From Bacillota bacterium (GTDB taxonomy: Bacteria > Bacillota > Bacilli > Paenibacillales > Paenibacillaceae): DNA of 64,000 nucleotides. Location: NCBI GenBank assembly GCA_023386495.1, contig JAEWJS010000050.1, positions 19,333-83,332 on the forward strand, written 5' to 3'. The translations under genes and the position numbers were made by a program. Below, one piece after another: positions 51,538-60,612 of the stretch. The stretch's first letter is position 1. Every line of letters begins with the position of its first letter. Below the pieces are notes generated by a model, which did not search any database, had not been told where the DNA came from, and was given only the letters and a program-made list of their open reading frames with translations.

Positions 51538-52655
51538 ATTAACGAACGATACAGGGCCATGAGCGCATCGCTCGGCTCCGTGCCCAGGTCCGCCTGCAGC
51601 AGCGCAGCATACACTTCATAATAGGCAGCTGTTCGCTTCGGCCCTTCCAGCCGATGATGAAGCTGCAATGCCGCGGCCCGAAGGGAGTCGTTATAGGGAT
51701 CCAGCGCGATCAGCTTCTCGGCCAGACGCAGCCTCTTGAGCGGCTCTGCCGCTGCATCACGGTAGTATGACAACAGCCTCCCTCCGAGCTGGAGCGCATA
51801 TTGGCGATACCGAACGCGATACGGCTCGCACCACTCGCCGCTGAACTCTTGCAGCAACGGCTCACAACAGTGCTCGACCAGCTGCTCGATCCGGATCACG
51901 TTGTCCGAATGGACCTCGACGTCATCCAGGACGAAGCGCTCCAACTGCTCGGCATCCACGACCGGCACAACATGAGACACTGCCAATCGATAACCGTTCC
52001 TCACCGAGACGAGCGCGATGCCGGCGTTAAGGTCCCGCAGCGTCTTATTGATTCTGCTGACGGTGCTTCTGAGGTTAATGTCCGCCTTCTCCGAATCCTT
52101 CTCGTTCCAGAGTGCCTCGAACAACTGCCACTTGCTCGCTTCCTTGTCTCCTTGCAGCAGCATATACGCGAAGAGCTCGGCGCATTTGGCCGTCACCCAG
52201 CGAACCGGCTCCCCATCGAGATACACATTGAACTTGCCGAATAGGGAAGCCGACAGCCGACGATTGCCGCCGGCCGTCCTATCCTTCGCAGCGTGCGCAT
52301 GTCGCCGCTTCCTGATGCGCTCCAGCGAGCGGTTCAAATCTTCTTCCAGAACGGGCTTGAGCAAATAATCAAGCGCATTCACGCGAAAAGCATCTAGGGC
52401 ATAGTGATCGAACGCCGTAACGAAAATAATCTCGATCTCGGTGTCGTCCGCATATAAGCGCTCTGCGATTTCCAAGCCGCTCAGTTCCGGCATCTCGATA
52501 TCGAGGAACACCACATCCGGCTGCATCTCCCTGGCTGACCGAAGCGCCTCGAACGGATTCGTATAACCGCCGAGCACCTCGATCCCTGCACCCGATAGAA
52601 GCCTGTCCATGTGCTCGACAATCAATCGTTCGTCATCGACGATCATGGCTCTCAT
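51498..52655 (-). CDS. Response regulator with REC, HTH and BTAD domains (second copy)
   Basis: 385 residues. Receiver with VDDE at 7-9, phosphoacceptor near residue 55 (VVFLDIEMPELSG), FVTAFDHY and LLKPV; a winged helix (VRWVTAKCAELFAYMLLQG, DINLRSTVSRINKTLRDL); and a BTAD domain ending LIGAAHADKQQPWT. Paralogue of the regulator at 27142-28272, and likewise overlapping its kinase gene by 4 bp. Its 3' end is the source of the duplicated repeat at 50532. Confidence 0.88.
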   Translation of the reverse strand: MRAMIVDDERLIVEHMDRLLSGAGIEVLGGYTNPFEALRSAREMQPDVVFLDIEMPELSGLEIAERLYADDTEIEIIFVTAFDHYALDAFRVNALDYLLKPVLEEDLNRSLERIRKRRHAHAAKDRTAGGNRRLSASLFGKFNVYLDGEPVRWVTAKCAELFAYMLLQGDKEASKWQLFEALWNEKDSEKADINLRSTVSRINKTLRDLNAGIALVSVRNGYRLAVSHVVPVVDAEQLERFVLDDVEVHSDNVIRIEQLVEHCCEPLLQEFSGEWCEPYRVRYRQYALQLGGRLLSYYRDAAAEPLKRLRLAEKLIALDPYNDSLRAAALQLHHRLEGPKRTAAYYEVYAALLQADLGTEPSDALMALYRSLIGAAHADKQQPWT

Positions 52656-55600
52656 TGCAGCCGTTCACCTCCTGCTTCCGCCTTCCCGCCTAGGGAAGGG
52701 ATACGGATGGTCACCTTGGTGCCTTCCCCTATCGCGCTCTCGATCTTCAGCCCTTGTCCATATTCGTTCATGAGCCGGCGATGGACATTGATGAGACCGA
52801 TGCTGCCACCCATTCGCTCCTGCGTCAGCAGTGTCTCCAATTGCTCCTGCGGCATGCCTGCCCCGTCATCCTGCACGACGATGCACAGACCTTCTTGCCC
52901 CGCCTCCGCTTGGATGCGTACCGTGCCGCCCGACAGACGTTTCATCAGACCGTGGCGAATCGCATTTTCGACGAGCGGTTGGATGATCAGTGCCGGAATC
53001 AATGTCTCCTGTGCGACCTCCGCATGCCAGGCCACCTGCAATCGATCGCCGAACCGCGCCTTCTCCAGCTCCACGTAGGACTTCACGAGGGAAAGCTCGC
53101 GGCCCAAGCTAACCTTGGCATGATGGGGGTCAAGGTCGAAGCTGAGTCTCAGATAGTTGCTGAATTCGCCTAAGAGCTTGCCGGCCCGCGGGCCGTCGCT
53201 GTAGCACAACGAAATTATCCCGCTTAACGCGTTATAGATGAAATGCGGCTTAATCTGCGATTGCAAGTACAACGTCTCGATTCGGACGGCCTGCTCGACC
53301 GCCTCACGCAATTGGAGCAGTGTTCTCACCCTGGCGAGAAGCTCTTGACCGTCGAACGGCTTCGCCAGAAAATCATTCGCGCCTGCTTCCAGTCCTGCCG
53401 CGACATCCGCCGCGGAATGGCGAACGGTTAGGAGCAGCACAGGTAGCTGATAGAGCGGGTAATCGGTCCGGATGCGTCTGCATACTTCATAGCCGGACAG
53501 TCCCGGCATCATGACGTCCAGCAGCACAAGCGCGATGTCGCGATGCTCTTCGATCAATTGAAGCGCGCTAGCCCCATCGTAGGCCACCAATAGCCGGTAC
53601 CGGCTCGGCGCCAACAGCTCTTGCAGCACTTTAATATTGGAGACATCGTCGTCCACCAGCAGAAGCTTCGCGCCATGATGCGGTTCGGCTGCATGCGGTT
53701 GCGGTTGTCGGTCTTCCGCGATCTGCGCGCTCTCAATCGACTGCGTCCTCGGATCGGTTCCCGCCTCCTCTAAGATCGGCGCGGCCGATGCCTTCGGCAG
53801 GCGCAGGACGAATTCGGAACCTTGCCCCGGCTCCGACCATTGCAGCTCGAGATCGCCGCCCATCTGCATCGCAAGCGCCTTCGAGATGCGAAGGCCTAGA
53901 CCGGAGGATGACTGCATCGACGCCGCCGGTCCGCCGCTGCCATCATCGGGCATCGCATCCGTGAAGAGCCGTTGACGCCGCTCCGCGCTCATCCCGGTCC
54001 CCGTATCGCGGAACGTCAGACGCAGCCAGCCTTCCCCCGACACAGCGGCCACCGTGATGCTGCCCTGATCCGTAAACTTCAGCGCATTGCCGATAAGGTT
54101 CACCAGAATCTGCTTCAGGCGGTTCTCGTCCGTGTTCAGATAGGCCGTTCCCGGCTGCACTTGATTGATCAAGCGCACCCGCTCATTCTTGCGCAGATAT
54201 TGCAGCGATTCAAGCGTCGCCTGGATGGTGCCGCTGACATCGAACAGCCGGTTCTGGAACGTCAAGCTTCCGCGCTGCAGGCTCTGGTAATCAATAATAT
54301 CGTTGACCAACGTAGACAGACGGGTCGCCTGGGCGGTGATATAGTCCAGATTCGCACGCTGCCGCTCAGCTAACTTATCCCCGCTCTGGTTCATCACGAC
54401 CTGCGCCAGATTGATGATACTGTGAAGCGGCGTCTTGAACTCGTGTGACGTATGGATCAGGAACTCGTCCTTTTGCCGGTCATTGGCCATGAGCTGCTCT
54501 GCCAGACGTTCATTGCGCAAGTAAGCCTCGCGCGCCCGCTCCGACATGAGGAGCGATTGCGAGAGGACGAGCAAGAGCGGCGTGACGATCATGTAATACG
54601 GATTGTCCAGCGCCAGCTGATACCGGGTCTGGGCGTATGCCCAACTGATGATGGAGAAGAACACGCCGAGCAAAATATAGTACACGTGAACACCGCGGCT
54701 TCGATTGCGAAAGATAAGGAAGAGAATGTACGCGAAGGCCAGCATCTGCAGCATGACCCCCGACCACAGAATATCGACCAGATACGCGTTCGGCAGCACA
54801 ATTAAGAAAGCGAGATAGAGATAAGCGATCCGGCGCAGCCAACGGGCTGCGGAACTCTTCTTATTATCGATGTACGTGTAGACATATTGGGCGAAGAATA
54901 AGATCGATAAGCAAGGCAAGATGAAGAGCAGCTTCTGCAGCAACGGGAACGAGATCGTCGGGATCAGCGTTGCCAACAGAATCTCATTGTCGATGCTGAA
55001 GAACAGGCCGGATGATAGGCAGAATAGACTGAAGAAGATGAGGAACGGTTCCTTCCGCCACTGCCTGAACATCCCTGCAAAATACACCCCGAATACGAGC
55101 ATCGTCGTGATGACGATCATGTCGGCCAGCCGGGCATTATCCACTCGCGCCATCACGTCGGCAGACAGCCCGAACTCCGGTGCTTGTACCAAGCCGCCCT
55201 CGAGATAGTCGTAACTGGCCATTTGCACGATGATATCGACGGTATCCGTGTCCGATTGGATCGTACCGAAGAACGGCAGATTGCTAGGAATAAAATGATC
55301 CGCCGACAGCCAAGGTTGCCCGGTACCGCCCAAGTCTGTGTCATTCATATAGATGCTGCTCGACATGCGGATTTTTTTGCCGCGCAGGCTGTACAGCTCC
55401 GGATCGCTCACGTGGACGCGCAGACGATAGGTGCCTGCTCCGTATCCGTCGCCGAACCGCCCCTTCCAGCTGCCGGGAACGGGCAGGAAGCGGCGCTCCG
55501 CTGCTAACTGCTCTGCATTCGTGCGGAAGTCTTGCGGGGTCAACAGCTTGTTCGCGTAGAACTCCCATTCGCCGCGCAGCGGCACGATCCCTTGGCGGGC

Positions 55601-55744
55601 AAAATCCCACTCGCGTGCATCAAGCACCCCGCCGCGCGCCTCAGGATACTGGTAGTCGGGATGCAGCCATTGGTAGATGAATAGCGAAGACAGGACGGCA
55701 AACACGACGAGCATGCCGATCAGTGCATTCAATTGGTTTCGCAT
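52652..55744 (-). CDS. 7TMR-type hybrid sensor histidine kinase (second copy)
   Basis: 1,030 residues with the same order as the protein at 28269-31430: N-terminal helix LIGMLVVFAVLSSLFIYQW, extracellular jelly-roll sensor, seven helices (about 190-400), HisKA with SHEFKTPLHSIIN near 435, HATPase (IGNALKFTDQGSI, SGLGLRISKALAMQMGG), receiver Asp near 741 (LVLLDVMMPGLSG), and a LytS-type kinase (QIKPHFIYNALSG near 831) with a second ATPase (GAGMPQ, SIGLINVHRRL). Probably senses a different extracellular cue. Confidence 0.9.
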   Translation of the reverse strand: MRNQLNALIGMLVVFAVLSSLFIYQWLHPDYQYPEARGGVLDAREWDFARQGIVPLRGEWEFYANKLLTPQDFRTNAEQLAAERRFLPVPGSWKGRFGDGYGAGTYRLRVHVSDPELYSLRGKKIRMSSSIYMNDTDLGGTGQPWLSADHFIPSNLPFFGTIQSDTDTVDIIVQMASYDYLEGGLVQAPEFGLSADVMARVDNARLADMIVITTMLVFGVYFAGMFRQWRKEPFLIFFSLFCLSSGLFFSIDNEILLATLIPTISFPLLQKLLFILPCLSILFFAQYVYTYIDNKKSSAARWLRRIAYLYLAFLIVLPNAYLVDILWSGVMLQMLAFAYILFLIFRNRSRGVHVYYILLGVFFSIISWAYAQTRYQLALDNPYYMIVTPLLLVLSQSLLMSERAREAYLRNERLAEQLMANDRQKDEFLIHTSHEFKTPLHSIINLAQVVMNQSGDKLAERQRANLDYITAQATRLSTLVNDIIDYQSLQRGSLTFQNRLFDVSGTIQATLESLQYLRKNERVRLINQVQPGTAYLNTDENRLKQILVNLIGNALKFTDQGSITVAAVSGEGWLRLTFRDTGTGMSAERRQRLFTDAMPDDGSGGPAASMQSSSGLGLRISKALAMQMGGDLELQWSEPGQGSEFVLRLPKASAAPILEEAGTDPRTQSIESAQIAEDRQPQPHAAEPHHGAKLLLVDDDVSNIKVLQELLAPSRYRLLVAYDGASALQLIEEHRDIALVLLDVMMPGLSGYEVCRRIRTDYPLYQLPVLLLTVRHSAADVAAGLEAGANDFLAKPFDGQELLARVRTLLQLREAVEQAVRIETLYLQSQIKPHFIYNALSGIISLCYSDGPRAGKLLGEFSNYLRLSFDLDPHHAKVSLGRELSLVKSYVELEKARFGDRLQVAWHAEVAQETLIPALIIQPLVENAIRHGLMKRLSGGTVRIQAEAGQEGLCIVVQDDGAGMPQEQLETLLTQERMGGSIGLINVHRRLMNEYGQGLKIESAIGEGTKVTIRIPSLGGKAEAGGERLQ

Positions 55745-55840
55745 GGTGCTGCCGCCCTTCTGTTCTATTCATTAGGTGTTGGATATTCTCATTTCATTGT
55801 AAATGTCGAATCGGCATTTGGGCAATCTATTCGTTATGTG

Positions 55841-55866
55841 CACGTATTATTTATACGTGTTATAAT
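55841..55866 (+). promoter_or_regulatory. hic promoter -10 with perfect dyad operator
   Basis: CACGTAT-TATTT-ATACGTG (55841-55859), a perfect 7-bp dyad, abuts a consensus TATAAT -10 (55861-55866). A dyad over the -35/spacer region is what an autorepressing HicB-type antitoxin would bind. Confidence 0.6.
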
Positions 55867-55938
55867 ATGCTTGCACCCAAGACAATAAAGACAATACTCA
55901 AACAGGCAGGGATCCAATCGCCCGCCAAGGAGGTTTAA
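55867..55938 (+). pseudogene. hicA toxin remnant, C-terminal tail only
   Basis: A 23-codon frame from ATG 55867 reads LAPKTIKTILKQAGI before TAA. HicA toxins end with a closely similar helix (GTLNSILKQAGL type), whereas their double-stranded-RNA-binding-like body and catalytic His come before it. That body is absent; the -10 box overlaps the first codon. It lies 3 bp before hicB, the normal hicA position. Confidence 0.65.
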
Positions 55939-55941
55939 TAT

Positions 55942-56361
55942 ATGCCTAAATATATCTATCCTGCGATTTTCGATCCCAATGAGAACAACGGCTACACCGT
56001 TACATTCCCAGACTTGCCTGGCTGCATAACCGAAGGAGATACCGTGGATGAAGCATTACTCCTTGCCGCTGAAGCGATGGCGCTACACTTATATGGCATG
56101 GAGCGCGATGGCGACGAAATCCCTCAACCAACGAAGCCTACAGACGTATCATTGGAGGACACTATTCCCGGCGCGTTCGTTACGCTTATCCAGACCCATA
56201 CAGAGCCGATCAGAGATGAACTGCTCAATCGATCTGTCAAGAAGACATTAACCGTGCCGCAATGGCTAAATGACGAAGCAGAATCCGCTGGTATCAACTT
56301 CTCTCAGACTTTACAATACGCATTAAAAGAGAAACTCGGTATTTCAGACAAACGCCCATAA
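55942..56361 (+). CDS. hicB: HicB-family antitoxin
   Basis: 139 residues. N-terminal partial RNase-H-like HicB fold (YIYPAIFDPNENNGYTVTFPDLPGCITEGDTVDEALLLAAEAM in short pieces) and a C-terminal ribbon-helix-helix-like DNA-binding tail (KKTLTVPQWLNDEAESAGI, FSQTLQYALKEKLGI). AAGGAGG lies eight bases upstream of the ATG. Its toxin partner is reduced to a tail, so it is an orphan that may still bind its own operator. Confidence 0.9.
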   Translation: MPKYIYPAIFDPNENNGYTVTFPDLPGCITEGDTVDEALLLAAEAMALHLYGMERDGDEIPQPTKPTDVSLEDTIPGAFVTLIQTHTEPIRDELLNRSVKKTLTVPQWLNDEAESAGINFSQTLQYALKEKLGISDKRP

Positions 56362-56371
56362 TAACGAGATA

Positions 56372-56396
56372 CGCCAAGGAGCCCATCTCCTTGGCG
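56372..56396. terminator. Bidirectional terminator between hicB and the NERD gene
   Basis: CGCCAAGGAG-CCCAT-CTCCTTGGCG, a perfect 10-bp stem midway between two convergent genes. Confidence 0.8.
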
Positions 56397-56407
56397 CTTC
56401 AGTTAGC

Positions 56408-57097
56408 TCAGGTTTTCTTGATAGCGGCCACGTGGGCGGCTCGTGCTGCAGGATCCGTGATGTTAGCTTCTTGTAGGGACTGGTAGATAAGAGCAATGTC
56501 GTTAGTTGATAGCGCCGGCTCACCGAGAGTGGCCCGAAGGCGATTCAACTTGCGCGTAATGAACTCAGACAATTCCACGTCATATAAGATAAGCTCATTG
56601 GACTCGATCTTGCGTAGTTCGGGATCGATAGCGAATCTGCATCGCATGGTGAACGATACCATCGAGACATAGAGCAGGTCAGTATATTGCATTAGGACAC
56701 CTTCGAGCGCTTTGATGTGACCGTAATTCTGCAAGAGAGGATTGTAGAGCTTGAACCTCTTGCTGACGGACCAATACCTATCCTTTCTCCCGCCTATGAT
56801 CTCACCGTTATAGTTCTTTGTCTCAATCACGAATAGCCCGTACGGCGATAGCACCACATGATCGATCTGCGCATAGCCCGTCCGAGACTTCGGGTTACGA
56901 ATCATTAGATCGCTAAGATACCGGCAATCCTTCGGCAATTGGTCCAGCTGAATGTTGATCTTGTGCTCGCCCAGTTCGCCGATGCGGCCCGGCTCGACCT
57001 TAGGTTTCTTGGGGGCAGATTTCTTTGGGAAAGTTCTGGTGTCAGCAGCGGTCTCCTTTTTACCGACCCCTAGCAGCTGTAACAGTTTCTTAATCAT
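56408..57097 (-). CDS. NERD-domain protein
   Basis: 229 residues. Basic N-terminal segment (KKSAPKKPKVEPG), then a nuclease-related NERD domain: GRIGELGEHKINIQLDQL, GYAQIDHVVLSPYGLFVIETKNYNGEI. The D...E-T-K pattern equals the PD-(D/E)XK active-site core, with a following GGRKDRYWSV. The C-terminal part is helical. NERD proteins are often found with defence or DNA-processing functions, but none is demonstrated here. It converges on hicB. Confidence 0.88.
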   Translation of the reverse strand: MIKKLLQLLGVGKKETAADTRTFPKKSAPKKPKVEPGRIGELGEHKINIQLDQLPKDCRYLSDLMIRNPKSRTGYAQIDHVVLSPYGLFVIETKNYNGEIIGGRKDRYWSVSKRFKLYNPLLQNYGHIKALEGVLMQYTDLLYVSMVSFTMRCRFAIDPELRKIESNELILYDVELSEFITRKLNRLRATLGEPALSTNDIALIYQSLQEANITDPAARAAHVAAIKKT

Positions 57098-57222
57098 TTC
57101 GTTATCCTTCTCTTACTGTCGTTTTATCCACGATTATATCACCAATGATTCGTATGACTAGTGGTTTGCAACATAATTTGGCAAGTTGGATTGGTCGAAC
57201 TAATTTACGATGTCGGCTAATG

Positions 57223-57408
57223 TTACCATCCTAATTCGGATTCGTTGAACTCGAGCAGCCAGTTTTCGACTGCAGCCTCATCTAACGCTCGGTAATTCGG
57301 CATTTCCGACTTGAAGCGCCACTCGTATGGAAAGTGCTCTCTGCAAATAGACAAATCCGACTTGCAAGCAAGTCGGATCTGCCGATATACCCATTCCCCC
57401 TCACACAC
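57223..57408 (-). CDS. Doubtful 61-residue ORF downstream of the phosphatase
   Basis: Starts at ATG 57408, overlapping the phosphatase stop by 8 bp, and ends ALDEAAVENWLLEFNESELGW. Acidic helical C-terminus, no family recognised. A good hairpin (57355-57378) sits inside it, which argues that the region is a terminator and the ORF may be chance. Overlap and frame position keep it possible. Confidence 0.3.
   Translation of the reverse strand: MCEGEWVYRQIRLACKSDLSICREHFPYEWRFKSEMPNYRALDEAAVENWLLEFNESELGW
57355..57378 (-). terminator. Terminator of the phn-like operon
   Basis: ATCCGACTT-GCAAGC-AAGTCGGAT, a perfect 9-bp stem 23 bp past the phosphatase stop, followed on the minus strand by TTGTCTATTTG. 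Confidence 0.65.
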
Positions 57409-58168
57409 CCAACGCCGCAGGCTCGCTCTCCGCGACCAGCCTGCCCTTGACGCGCTCCATGACGTCCTCGCTGACCCCGCGGACCATCAGGTAGCGCTCC
57501 ACGCTCTGATAGTTGTCCATGATATGCTCATAGGCCTTCAAGATATACTCCCGCCGGGACAAAAGCACTTCCGTTCCATACTTATTATCGACTGCGTACT
57601 TCTCTAGCATCGAGCGCAGGTTCGTGTACGTGACCTCGTAGTTCGAGACGATGTCCTTCTCCTCGACGCCGGCCAGCGCGAGCAGCAGCATGGCTACGAC
57701 GCCTGTGCGATCCTTGCCTGCCTGGCAATGGAAGACGACCGTCCCTTCCTCAGCCTCGCTGATCACCTCGAAAATCTCCTTCACCGCAGGACTATGCTCC
57801 AGCCACTCCACATAGACATCGCCCAGTGAAATCTCACCGGTCCACTGCACCTCACCCTCCGCCGTCTGCCCGCCGAAGAGCGGAATATTGTGATACCGGC
57901 AGAAGCTCTCGCCCGCCAGTACGTTCGGGTGCTTCTCGATCTCGTCGCTGCGGCGCAGATCGATGACGGTCCTAACCCCGTATTCCCGCAAGAAGGCCAC
58001 ATCCTCCGGCGTCAACCGGCTCATCTCGCCTGATCGCAAGAAGGCGTGCCACTTCGTCTGCTCCCCTTCCGACGTGCCGTACCCGCCGAGCTCCCGGCAG
58101 TTCTCCAGATTATCGATCGGCAGTCTGACCCAGTTCAACTTCGCGTTCTTCACAATCCTCGCCCCCAC
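57401..58168 (-). CDS. Tyrosine-protein phosphatase, Y_phosphatase3 family
   Basis: 255 residues with the signature VFHCQAGKDRTG, giving catalytic Cys148 and Arg154 (HCX5R), the N-terminal NCRELGGYGT and the general-acid region near Asp70 (RTVIDLRRSDE). Starts at GTG directly after the TAA of the permease gene, so it is the last cistron of the ABC importer operon. The family hydrolyses phosphotyrosine or small phosphorylated molecules; in this setting a phosphorylated imported substrate is plausible. Confidence 0.88.
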   Translation of the reverse strand: MGARIVKNAKLNWVRLPIDNLENCRELGGYGTSEGEQTKWHAFLRSGEMSRLTPEDVAFLREYGVRTVIDLRRSDEIEKHPNVLAGESFCRYHNIPLFGGQTAEGEVQWTGEISLGDVYVEWLEHSPAVKEIFEVISEAEEGTVVFHCQAGKDRTGVVAMLLLALAGVEEKDIVSNYEVTYTNLRSMLEKYAVDNKYGTEVLLSRREYILKAYEHIMDNYQSVERYLMVRGVSEDVMERVKGRLVAESEPAALGV

Positions 58169-58966
58169 TTATTCATTGCTTCCATATTTCACGGCATTCT
58201 TCATCTTTGTCATCCCCAGCTCGATCGCGAACATGAGCAGGCAGATGATGATCACGATCGTCGTGACCTGCGGATAGTTATAGGTACTGATCGCCTGCGT
58301 CAACAATAATCCGATCCCGCCGACTCCGATAATGCCCAAGCTGATCGACTCCGACACGTTCGACTCGAAGCATATCGTGATCCAGGATACGAAGGCGGTG
58401 ATACATAAGGGGAGCAATCCGTGGAAAATAATGTTCAACCACGACGCGCCGGTGGCGCGCATCGCCTCAATAATTTCGCCGCCTGCTTCCTCGATGCTCC
58501 CCGAGAAGGTCTTGACGAGATAGCCGACAGCCGAGATCAGAATCGTAATGAAGCCGGACGTGTTCCCGAAGCCGAGACTGGCAATGACCATAAGGCCCCA
58601 TACGAGCGAGGGCACCGTGCGGATCACCGCGAAGAAGCCCTTAATTCCGATGGCCGCGAAGCGATTGGGCGCAATATTGGACGCTGCCAAGAAGCTTAAG
58701 AACAGCGCGATCACGACGGCCGCGACCAGGGCCAGCAGCGCAAGCGACACGCTGGTCAGCATGCTCAGCAGCGCCGAAGGAACAATCGACAGGTCCACGG
58801 CTACCATGCGGCCCAGCACATCAGGCGCATTATCCAGCCGGCGAAAAAATTTCTCCATATCCAGATCGACCAGCATCACCACAGCCGCGCCTATCGCAGC
58901 CAGCACTGCCGCAGTCCCGACTGTTTTCACGATGCTTCCTCGTGCCGTAACCGGAATGTATGCCAT
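58169..58966 (-). CDS. phnE: Phosphonate-type ABC importer permease, PhnE-like (second)
   Basis: 265 residues with the PhnE pattern: SLALLALVAAVVIALFLSFLAASNIAPNR, FFAVIRTVPSLVWGLMVIASLG, EAA-type loop AMRATGASWLNIIFHGLLPL, and FESNVSESISLGIIGVGGIG. GGGAGGGAGG precedes the ATG. Pairs with the other PhnE-like permease to form a heterodimeric channel. Confidence 0.85.
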   Translation of the reverse strand: MAYIPVTARGSIVKTVGTAAVLAAIGAAVVMLVDLDMEKFFRRLDNAPDVLGRMVAVDLSIVPSALLSMLTSVSLALLALVAAVVIALFLSFLAASNIAPNRFAAIGIKGFFAVIRTVPSLVWGLMVIASLGFGNTSGFITILISAVGYLVKTFSGSIEEAGGEIIEAMRATGASWLNIIFHGLLPLCITAFVSWITICFESNVSESISLGIIGVGGIGLLLTQAISTYNYPQVTTIVIIICLLMFAIELGMTKMKNAVKYGSNE

Positions 58967-58991
58967 GCGAACCTCCCTCCCCTCTCGCTTA

Positions 58992-59780
58992 CTAGGCGAA
59001 CCGCCTGCGAATCGCGTTCGTCACCCATTCCGTCGACAGAATGATGGCGACGACCAGCGCGATAATCGTCAGCGCTTCGCCGTACTTGAACAGATTGATA
59101 TTCGTGTCGATCAAGACGCCGATCCCGCCGGCACCGACCAGGCCTAGGACGACGGAGGCCCGCACATTGATTTCGAAGGCGAACAACGTCCAGTGGATCC
59201 ACGCAGGCACGAACAAGGGCACGACGCCATGGAACAGAATCTGGGCATACGATGCGCCGCTTGCCCGCAGGGCCTCCAGCTTCTCCCCGGCAATCTCGTC
59301 GATCGATTCCGCGTAGCTCTTGCTCAGGAATCCGATCGTCACCAGAATGAGCGCCAATATGCCCACGATGCTCCCGAGTCCGAAAATATAGACGAGCAGC
59401 GCCCCCCAGATCAGGAAGGGAATGTTACGCAAGACAGAGATTACGCCGCGCACCGCTACGCGCAATGGCTTGATGCGATTCGTATGCTCCGAGATCATGA
59501 TGCCGAACAAGAAAGCCAGCAGCGTGGAGCAATAGGTGGCTATCACCGCGAATCCGAGCGTGTCGATGACCGTTGGAATGTAGTGCCCCAGGTTGGATAC
59601 GTCCGCCGGGAGAAATTTCTCGAAGAAGAACAGCAGGAAGCTCGGCAGCCCCGTGGTCATGTCGGCCAACGATATCTTCAGATAGTCCATCGCCGACACC
59701 ACCGCGATCAAGAGAAGCGCGCCAGCCAGCACCGCGCTCTTCACATTGCTCTTCAGCGACAACGGGATCGCAGCCTTCAT
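58992..59780 (-). CDS. phnE: Phosphonate-type ABC importer permease, PhnE-like (first)
   Basis: 262 residues with VAVRGVISVLRNIPFLIWGALLV, EAA-type loop ALRASGASYAQILFHGVVPL and FEINVRASVVLGLVGAGGIG, parallel to the second permease. Its ATG overlaps the PhnC stop by 4 bp. Two consecutive permease genes are common in phosphonate/phosphite-type importers. Confidence 0.85.
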   Translation of the reverse strand: MKAAIPLSLKSNVKSAVLAGALLLIAVVSAMDYLKISLADMTTGLPSFLLFFFEKFLPADVSNLGHYIPTVIDTLGFAVIATYCSTLLAFLFGIMISEHTNRIKPLRVAVRGVISVLRNIPFLIWGALLVYIFGLGSIVGILALILVTIGFLSKSYAESIDEIAGEKLEALRASGASYAQILFHGVVPLFVPAWIHWTLFAFEINVRASVVLGLVGAGGIGVLIDTNINLFKYGEALTIIALVVAIILSTEWVTNAIRRRFA

Positions 59781-60610
59781 CCCTTGACCCCGCTCGGCTG
59801 CAGCGAGCCCGTGTAGGTGCCGGCGCCAGTTCCTCGGTGTACTTGAAGCGTCATCTGCGACTCTTTCCCTTCATAGATATCCCGCACCATCGCCTCCGTC
59901 AGTTCGGAGGGAGGGCCGTCGAACACCGCGCTGCCCTGCTTGATGCCGATGATGCGCGTGGCGTATTTGCGCGCGAATTCGACCTGGTGCAGATTCACGA
60001 TGCACGTGAGCCGCTTCTCGACCGAGATCGCATGCAGCTGCTGCATGACGATGTTCGCCGATAACGGGTCGAGCGACGCGATCGGCTCATCGGCCAGCAG
60101 CAGCTTCGGCCGCTGCAGGAGCGCGCGGCAGATCCCGACCCGCTGCATTTGCCCGCCCGACAGCTCGTCGGCACGCTTGTAGATTTGATCTTCAAGCCCC
60201 ACCTTCTTCAGCAGCTCCACGGCCTCCAGCTTGTCTTCATGGCGATACAAGCCGAAGAGGCTCTTGTACAGCGGCGTGCTGCTCAACTGCCCGTGCAGCA
60301 CGTTCTTGAGCACGTTGGTGCGTCCGACCAGGTTATAGTGCTGGAAGATCATCCCGATCCTAGAGCGGGCGCTGCGCAAGCGCCGCCCGCCGAGCTTCTC
60401 GAGATGCTGCCCGTCGAACACGATTTCCCCGTGCGTGGGGTCGACCAGACGATTAATGCAGCGAATGAACGTGGATTTCCCTGCACCCGACGGCCCGATG
60501 ACGACGATGAATTCGCCGGGATAGAAGTCCAGCGTGATGCCGTTCAGCGCGCGCGTATCCTTGCCGTACACCTTCACTAACTGCTTAATCGATAAGACCG
60601 GCTGCAGCAT
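59777..60610 (-). CDS. phnC: Phosphonate-type ABC importer ATPase, PhnC-like
   Basis: 277 residues. Walker A GPSGAGKST near residue 40, FDGQHLEKLGGRRLRSARSRIGMIFQHYNLVGRTNV (PhnC-typical Q-loop region), signature LSGGQMQRVGICRAL, Walker B LLLADEPIASLD, switch VNLHQVEFAR. GGAGGAACAAT precedes the ATG. Energises the two PhnE-like permeases. Confidence 0.9.
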   Translation of the reverse strand: MLQPVLSIKQLVKVYGKDTRALNGITLDFYPGEFIVVIGPSGAGKSTFIRCINRLVDPTHGEIVFDGQHLEKLGGRRLRSARSRIGMIFQHYNLVGRTNVLKNVLHGQLSSTPLYKSLFGLYRHEDKLEAVELLKKVGLEDQIYKRADELSGGQMQRVGICRALLQRPKLLLADEPIASLDPLSANIVMQQLHAISVEKRLTCIVNLHQVEFARKYATRIIGIKQGSAVFDGPPSELTEAMVRDIYEGKESQMTLQVHRGTGAGTYTGSLQPSGVKG

Positions 60611-60612
60611 CC

